A stretch of 64,000 nucleotides of DNA from Cupriavidus sp. 2SB (GTDB taxonomy: Bacteria > Pseudomonadota > Gammaproteobacteria > Burkholderiales > Burkholderiaceae), in the NCBI RefSeq assembly GCF_005503625.1, contig NZ_SCMX01000005.1, forward strand, positions 62,001 to 126,000. The letters are read 5' to 3'. Shown here piece by piece: positions 58,940 through 64,000 of this stretch (its first letter is position 1; the number at the start of each line of letters is the position of its first letter). A model generated the notes under the pieces. It saw nothing but the letters and a program-made list of their open reading frames with translations, searched no databases and was not told the DNA's origin. The translations under genes and the position numbers were made by a program.

Positions 58940-59896
58940 ATGGCCTGGAGCGGGAGTTGGAATCCGGATGACGCGCGCAGCTGGAAGCGGGAGTTTCCGC
59001 GCCTGCCGGCGCTGGCCGCCCTGCGCACCTTCGAGGCGGCAGCGCGCCACGAGAGCTTTTCTCGCGCGGCCTCGGAGTTGTTCGTCACGCACGGTGCGGT
59101 CAGCCATCAGATCCGCGCGCTCGAAGAAGAACTGGGGCAGCCGCTGTTCGAGCGGCGCGGCAAGCGCGTGGTGCTGACCACCAGTGGCCGGCTCTATGCC
59201 GAGCGTGTCCGCGACGCGCTGCTGCAGATTGCCGATGCCACGCGCGTGCTGCAATCCGGCAATCGCGACAAACGCCTGACCATCAGCACCATGCCGTCTT
59301 TTGCCGCGCGCTGGCTGACGCCACGCATCGGCAGCTTTATCGAGCAGCACCCGGAACTGGAAGTGGAACTGCTGTCGTCGAACGCGCTGGTGGACTTTGC
59401 CAATGAAGAAGTCGACGCGGCCCTGCGCATGGGTAGCGGCCAGTATCCGGGCCTCTATACGGAGCGGCTGGTCGAGGACGTGTTCTTCCCGGTCTGCAGC
59501 CCGAACTTCAACGGCGGGCGCCTGCCCGAGCAGCCCGCGCACATGGCCGGCATGCCGCTGCTGCGCGGCGAGGGCGATCCGTGGAAACCGTGGTTCGAAG
59601 CTGCGGGGCTCGACTGGGCGGAGCCGACCAAGGGCCTGATGCTGCAGGATTCGTCACTGTTGTTGCAGGCCGCCGCCGAAGGCCAGGGCATTGCGCTGAT
59701 CCGCTCGACGCTGGCCTACAACGATCTGCTGGCCGGGCGCGTGGTCAGGCTGTTCAACGTCAGCATCCCGTGTCCGTGGCTGCTCTACTTCGTCTCTACC
59801 CACGCCAGCCTGGAAACGCCCAAGGTGCAAGCCTTCCGACAGTGGCTGCTGCCCGAGATGGAACGCTTCAAGAACATCCTTTCTCAGTGGAAGTGA
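58940..59896 (+). CDS. LysR-family transcriptional regulator, GcvA-like
   Basis: A 318-residue regulator. The winged helix is LPALAALRTFEAAARHESFS with ASELFVTHGAVSHQIRALEE, the GcvA-type wording, followed by a periplasmic-binding-like effector domain. The likely target is the divergent DUF2917 gene and possibly itself. The effector is unknown. Confidence 0.9.
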   Translation: MAWSGSWNPDDARSWKREFPRLPALAALRTFEAAARHESFSRAASELFVTHGAVSHQIRALEEELGQPLFERRGKRVVLTTSGRLYAERVRDALLQIADATRVLQSGNRDKRLTISTMPSFAARWLTPRIGSFIEQHPELEVELLSSNALVDFANEEVDAALRMGSGQYPGLYTERLVEDVFFPVCSPNFNGGRLPEQPAHMAGMPLLRGEGDPWKPWFEAAGLDWAEPTKGLMLQDSSLLLQAAAEGQGIALIRSTLAYNDLLAGRVVRLFNVSIPCPWLLYFVSTHASLETPKVQAFRQWLLPEMERFKNILSQWK

Positions 59897-59903
59897 GCCG
59901 CCG

Positions 59904-60977
59904 CTAGTCTTTCGAGCCTTCTTCGTCCGACGACGTATCGGCCTTGGGCGCGGAGGTGGACTTCTTCCTGCCGCCCCGTCCCGCCCTCGGATGGGCCTGA
60001 TCGTAGACCTTGGCCAGATGCTGGAAATCCAGCGAGGTGTAGACCTGGGTCGTGGACACGCTCGCATGGCCGAGCATTTCCTGCACCGCGCGCAGGTCGC
60101 CCGAGGATTGCAGCACATGGGTGGCAAACGAGTGCCGCAGCATGTGTGGATGGACGTGGCTGGGCACGCCGGCTGCCAGCGCCTGCTGGCGGATACGCTG
60201 CTGCACGGTGCTCGATGCGATCCGTCGGCCCCGCGTACCGAGGAACAGCGCGTGCGTATCGTCGGGCGTGGCGTCGGGACGCAGCAGCGTCTGCCGCACG
60301 CCGAGCCAGGCGCGCAGCGCCTCCACGGCCTTGCTGCCCACCGGCACGGTGCGCCGGCGCGAGCCCTTGCCGATCACGGTCACCTCGGCACTGCGGAGAT
60401 CGAGCCAGCCTTCCGAGCGGTAGTCGCCCTCTTCCGCATAGTGCACGTCGAGCTGGATCAGCTCGGAAAGCCGCAGCCCGCTGGAGTAGAACAGTTCGAA
60501 CATCGCCTGGTCGCGGACCGCCTCCGCGGTATCGCCAGTGCGGTGCGACACCAGTGCGACGGCGTGCTCCACCGACAGCGCCTTCGGCAGCGGCTGACCG
60601 CGACGGGGCGCGCGCACGCCATCCACAGGATTGGCCGTCACGCCGTGCCCATACCGGGCCGCCCACAGATAGAAGCCGCGCCACGCCGACAACGAGCGGG
60701 CGATGGTGCGCGCGGAGAGACCGCCGCCGTGCATGCGGGCGGCGAACGATCGGATATGTCGGGTTTCGAGCGAGAGTAGTGCCACGCCCGCTGCCAGGCG
60801 CTGTGCATGCTCTTGCAGCACGGCCAGGTCGTGGGCGTAGCTCGTCAGCGTGTGTTCGGCCAGCTTGCGGTTGGTGGCCAGCCAGTCGAGGTACTGCAGC
60901 ACCAGCGGATCGGGTGTCGGCTTTTGCGACGAATTGCCTGCCGCCGCATCATCCTTGCCCTGCTGGTGGCTGCGCAT
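59904..60977 (-). CDS. xerC: Tyrosine recombinase XerC
   Basis: A 357-residue recombinase that resolves chromosome dimers at dif with XerD. Catalytic residues are Arg169, Lys204, His278, Arg281, His304 and nucleophile Tyr313. The C-terminus carries a Lys/Ser-rich tail (GRGGRKKSTSAPKADTSSDE) longer than in E. coli. It follows the DUF484 gene after ten bases, the same order as in gammaproteobacteria. Confidence 0.94.
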   Translation of the reverse strand: MRSHQQGKDDAAAGNSSQKPTPDPLVLQYLDWLATNRKLAEHTLTSYAHDLAVLQEHAQRLAAGVALLSLETRHIRSFAARMHGGGLSARTIARSLSAWRGFYLWAARYGHGVTANPVDGVRAPRRGQPLPKALSVEHAVALVSHRTGDTAEAVRDQAMFELFYSSGLRLSELIQLDVHYAEEGDYRSEGWLDLRSAEVTVIGKGSRRRTVPVGSKAVEALRAWLGVRQTLLRPDATPDDTHALFLGTRGRRIASSTVQQRIRQQALAAGVPSHVHPHMLRHSFATHVLQSSGDLRAVQEMLGHASVSTTQVYTSLDFQHLAKVYDQAHPRAGRGGRKKSTSAPKADTSSDEEGSKD

Positions 60978-60987
60978 GGCGAAAGGG

Positions 60988-61659
60988 TCAGTCGCGCAGG
61001 CGATTCAGCGCGGCACCGGCCACTTCACCGATCTGCGCCAGATAGGCGGTGCCCATGCCTTCGTGGAAGCGTCGCGTCTCGGGCGAGCCCAGCACCAGCA
61101 GGCCGAATGCCGGCCCCGCAACTTCCTCGCCCGCCTTGGCCGGCGGACGCAGCGTCACCATCGCCAGCGAGGCGATATCGTCCCGCTCCAGCAGCGCAGC
61201 CGCCTCGAAGCCGCTGTTCGGGCCGCAGAACGGCGCGCGCAGACCTTCGGCAAAAAGACGCAGATCGTCGCTAGCGGCCTGCGCCACTTCCATATGGGAA
61301 AACGCCTCGCCCACGTTCCAGAGGCGCAGTGCCACGGCGGGCACGTCGAAGACCTGCTGCAGCCCATCCTGCACCGCATACGGCAGCGCGTGGGAATCCA
61401 CCTCGGCCAGCAGGCGCAGTTGCCAGTCGTGCAGGCGCTGCTGCGTGCGGTCGTTCTCGTGACCATGGCGCACCAGATCGGCCAGCTTCAGCTCCAGCCC
61501 CTTGTTCTTCTCGCGCAGGATTTCCATCTGGCGCTCCTGCAGCGACACCGCGCGATGGCTGTGCGGGCTGGTCAGTTGCACGGTGGCGAGCAGTTCGGCG
61601 TGGTCCTCGAAGAACTGCGGGTTGCTTTGCAGATAGGCGGCGACGTCTTGGGCGTTCAT
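60988..61659 (-). CDS. DUF484 family protein
   Basis: A 223-residue protein with VAAYLQSNPQFFEDHAELLA and LQERQMEILREKNKGLELKL, the family opening and coiled coil, followed by a GAF-like domain. Function unknown. It commonly precedes xerC. Confidence 0.9.
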   Translation of the reverse strand: MNAQDVAAYLQSNPQFFEDHAELLATVQLTSPHSHRAVSLQERQMEILREKNKGLELKLADLVRHGHENDRTQQRLHDWQLRLLAEVDSHALPYAVQDGLQQVFDVPAVALRLWNVGEAFSHMEVAQAASDDLRLFAEGLRAPFCGPNSGFEAAALLERDDIASLAMVTLRPPAKAGEEVAGPAFGLLVLGSPETRRFHEGMGTAYLAQIGEVAGAALNRLRD

Positions 61660-61721
61660 AGGCTTCTACTGTGTTCAGTCCGTACTTTCACGAGGCGCAG
61701 TGTAGCCGACTCGGGTCCGGC

Positions 61722-62864
61722 TCAGGTCTGGATCAATCGCTTCTGGCGGGAGATGCTCATCAGGATGCCGATGCCCATGCCCAGCGTCACCAGCGCCGTG
61801 CCCCCGTAACTCAGCAGCGGCAGCGGCACACCCACCACGGGCAGGATCCCGCTCACCATGCCCATGTTCACGAATGCGTAGGTGAAGAAGATCAGCGTGA
61901 TGGAGCCTGCCAGCAGCCGTGAGAACAATGTCGGCGCGTTGGCGGCAATATAAAGCCCCCGGAAGATCAGCAGCAGGTACAGCACCAGCAGCACGGCATT
62001 GCCGATCAGCCCGAACTCCTCCGAATACACCGCGAAGATGAAATCGGTGTGCTTTTCCGGGATGAACTCCAGGTGGGTCTGCGTGCCCTTGAGCCAGCCC
62101 TTGCCGGCCACGCCGCCCGACCCGATCGCGATGATCGACTGGATCGTGTGGAAGCCCTTGCCGAGCGGATCGGTGGTCGGGTCCAGCAGCGTGCAGACAC
62201 GGTGTTGCTGGTAGTCATGCAGTACCGGCCAGTTCACGCCCGGCTTGCACATATCGGTCTGGAAGGTCAGCAGCAGCGAGATCGCCACCACGCAGATGCC
62301 AAGCAGCGGCAAGATGATCTTCCACGACAGTCCGGCGAAGTAGATCACGTAGAGTCCGGCGGCCAGCACCAGCAGCCCCGTGCCAAGGTCGGGCTGCTTG
62401 GCGATCAGGCCCACCGGAATGCCGAGGATGACCAGCGCCACGATGAAGTCGAACCATCGGATCACCCCCTCGCGCTTCTGGAAGTACCACGCCAGCATCA
62501 GCGGCATCGAGATCTTCATGATCTCCGATGGCTGGATCACCATCCCGACATTGAGCCAGCGCCGCGCCCCCTTGCGGATCAGGCCGAACATCGCCACGGC
62601 GATCAGCAGCGCCACCCCTACCGTGTAGAGCGGCACCGCAATCCGCATCAGCAACTGCGTGGGCATGAAGGCAATCACGATCATCACCACGTACGACAGC
62701 AGGATGTTGCGAAGCTGGTCTTCCACGCGCCCCGGCATGTCGATGGCGGCGGAATACAGCGCCACGATGCCGGTGGCGAAAAGCAGGAAGACGATCAGGG
62801 CCAGCGGCTTGTCGAAGCCGGTCAGGGCCGTGCGGATCATCGAGATGACGCGGCGTTTGTCCAT
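61722..62864 (-). CDS. rodA: Rod-shape SEDS peptidoglycan polymerase RodA
   Basis: A 380-residue SEDS protein with about ten membrane helices. KQPDLGTGLLVLAAGLYV, YSEEFGLIGNAVLLVLYLLL and PLPLLSYGGTALVTLGMGIG are the family signatures. It polymerises glycan strands with PBP2, whose gene lies 12 bases upstream. Confidence 0.96.
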   Translation of the reverse strand: MDKRRVISMIRTALTGFDKPLALIVFLLFATGIVALYSAAIDMPGRVEDQLRNILLSYVVMIVIAFMPTQLLMRIAVPLYTVGVALLIAVAMFGLIRKGARRWLNVGMVIQPSEIMKISMPLMLAWYFQKREGVIRWFDFIVALVILGIPVGLIAKQPDLGTGLLVLAAGLYVIYFAGLSWKIILPLLGICVVAISLLLTFQTDMCKPGVNWPVLHDYQQHRVCTLLDPTTDPLGKGFHTIQSIIAIGSGGVAGKGWLKGTQTHLEFIPEKHTDFIFAVYSEEFGLIGNAVLLVLYLLLIFRGLYIAANAPTLFSRLLAGSITLIFFTYAFVNMGMVSGILPVVGVPLPLLSYGGTALVTLGMGIGILMSISRQKRLIQT

Positions 62865-62876
62865 GGCGCGTCTCCT

Positions 62877-64000
62877 TTACTGTGAGGCGTTGTTGCGTGG
62901 CGCGCCGGCGTCCGCCACTTCGGCGGGCTTGACCGGCCGCGCACGCGGCTTGGGCGCCGGCGCGGAGGCAGCGGCCGGGGTGGCGCGCGCTGGCGTGGGA
63001 GGTGCCGGCGGGGCGGAGGCGGCCGGCTTGCTGTGGCCCAGCGCCCGGAGCATGCGGGCATCGAGCGTCGCCACCGCCGAGGCCGGCGCAATCGCGGCCG
63101 GGTCCAGTTGCGTGGCGATGGAGTCGGACGCCGACCGGGCCGATGGCACCGACGCCGCGGCCACCGCGCCCGGCGCGCTGGCGCTGGCCGAGGCTTCGGT
63201 CATGGCGCCCGGTGCCGTCTGCATCACCGTGGCGGAGGCCGCATTGGCGGTCAGGCCCGTGGTGAACACGCTGGGCGTATCCACTGGCGGCCGGCCACCG
63301 GCGCGCTCGCGCTCCTCGGGCGGCGGCGCGCTGGCCTGCAGTTCCTCGGGCCACTTGCGCAGCAGGTAGTAGTCCATCACCTTGCGCGCGATAGGCGCCG
63401 CCACCGCTGCGCCGAAACCGGCGTTCTCGACGATCAGCGCCAGTGCGATCTTCGGCTTGTCGGCAGGCGCGAAAGCGGTGTACAGCGAGTGGTCGCGCTT
63501 GCGCTCCTCCAGCGCATGGTGGTTGTACTTCTCGCCCTTGGCCAGCGTGTACGTCTGCGCCGTGCCGGTCTTGCCCGCCGATTCGTACGCCGCGCCCGCG
63601 AATACGCGTGCCGCCGTACCGTTGTGCGTCACGGCGACCATCGCCTTCTTGATCACGTCGATATCGGACTGCTTGAACGGCAGCCGGTAGCTTTCCTTGG
63701 GCACGGTCAGCGTGCGCTCGCGCGTGACAGAGTTCTCCACCGCCTTCACCAGGTGAGGCTTCATCGCCGCGCCGTTGTTGACGATGATCGACACGGCATT
63801 GGCCAGTTGCAGGATCGTGAAGCTGTTGTAGCCCTGTCCGATTCCCAGCGAAATCGTTTCGCCGTCATACCACTTCTGCTGCTCCGGCTTGCGGTACGCC
63901 TTGCGCTTCCATTCGGTGGACGGCAGGATGCCTTTGCTCTCGCCCTCGATGTCGATGCCCGTGATCTGGCCAAAGCCCAGCGGCTTCATGAAATCGTGGA
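62877..64000 (-). CDS. mrdA: Penicillin-binding protein 2, C-terminal part
   Basis: The last 374 residues of PBP2, the transpeptidase partner of RodA; the N-terminus is beyond the window. GIGQGYNSFTILQLANAVSI and the KTG box in ESAGKTGTAQ are visible. After the transpeptidase domain ends (YYLLRKWPEEL) there is a tail of about 155 residues rich in Ala, Pro and Ser, which is unusual. A 12-base gap separates it from rodA. Confidence 0.93.
   Translation of the reverse strand, partial: HDFMKPLGFGQITGIDIEGESKGILPSTEWKRKAYRKPEQQKWYDGETISLGIGQGYNSFTILQLANAVSIIVNNGAAMKPHLVKAVENSVTRERTLTVPKESYRLPFKQSDIDVIKKAMVAVTHNGTAARVFAGAAYESAGKTGTAQTYTLAKGEKYNHHALEERKRDHSLYTAFAPADKPKIALALIVENAGFGAAVAAPIARKVMDYYLLRKWPEELQASAPPPEERERAGGRPPVDTPSVFTTGLTANAASATVMQTAPGAMTEASASASAPGAVAAASVPSARSASDSIATQLDPAAIAPASAVATLDARMLRALGHSKPAASAPPAPPTPARATPAAASAPAPKPRARPVKPAEVADAGAPRNNASQ

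Noticed and set aside
59904-60977. Phage integrase
   Set aside because: All residues and the DUF484 neighbour fit housekeeping XerC; no phage genes, attachment repeats or tRNA are nearby.

Overview
The window reads as a piece of the main chromosome of a high-GC betaproteobacterium of the Burkholderiaceae, most likely Cupriavidus or a close Ralstonia relative. The evidence is the gene families and their order: a liu leucine-catabolism operon with bioAFDB inside it, a two-gene metH, argS followed by an FtsN-like SPOR gene and dsbA, a PhaM-type polyhydroxybutyrate granule protein, coaX-birA, lipB-lipA, rodA-mrdA, and families such as DUF3567, DUF1840 and DUF2917. The species is not resolved. I see no rRNA, tRNA, insertion sequence, prophage or CRISPR. 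Coding density is high and most adjacent same-strand genes overlap by a few bases or are closely spaced.

Bases 1-20406 are one metabolic locus. Read right to left it holds liuR (MerR regulator), liuA (isovaleryl-CoA dehydrogenase), aceK, a beta-carbonic anhydrase, a thiolase, a short-chain dehydrogenase, an acyl-CoA dehydrogenase, a chromene-carboxylate-isomerase-like protein, a HAD phosphatase, YchJ, liuB, a secreted alpha/beta hydrolase, liuC, bioA-bioF-bioD-bioB and liuD (cut by the window start). Methylcrotonyl-CoA carboxylase (LiuB/LiuD) needs biotin and bicarbonate, and the same locus carries biotin synthesis and a carbonic anhydrase. A perfect palindrome sits inside the liuA promoter. 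A near-copy lies between liuR and a divergent metallo-beta-lactamase-fold gene.

Bases 20400-30700 hold a cobalamin-binding-like protein coupled to a short-chain dehydrogenase, then dsbA, an FtsN-like SPOR protein and argS. Next come three small proteins (DUF1840, DUF883, DUF1328), a CHASE3 histidine kinase, a receiver-only protein, a NarL-type regulator and a small secreted Lys/Ala-rich protein. Bases 30900-38800 hold the split metH, a rhodanese, DUF3567, an enol-lactonase-like hydrolase, a TonB-like DUF3108 protein and an IclR regulator. Bases 38900-46100 hold a fumarylacetoacetase-family hydrolase, an enoyl-CoA hydratase, PhaM, a diiron ferritin-like protein, rfaE2, a SPOR-like protein, coaX and birA.

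Bases 46200-51300 hold an MCE-type lipid transport module (permease, ATPase, MlaD protein, lipoprotein) and a VanZ-like protein. Bases 51285-56175 are a self-contained 5-oxoproline module: pyroglutamyl peptidase, two uncharacterised permease-like proteins (DUF979, DUF969) and 5-oxoprolinase PxpA/C/B. Bases 56500-64000 hold lipA, lipB, DUF2917, a LysR regulator, xerC, DUF484, rodA and the C-terminal part of mrdA (PBP2). A family of GC-rich palindromic repeats, three copies with a conserved asymmetric core plus solitary arms, is scattered through non-coding gaps.
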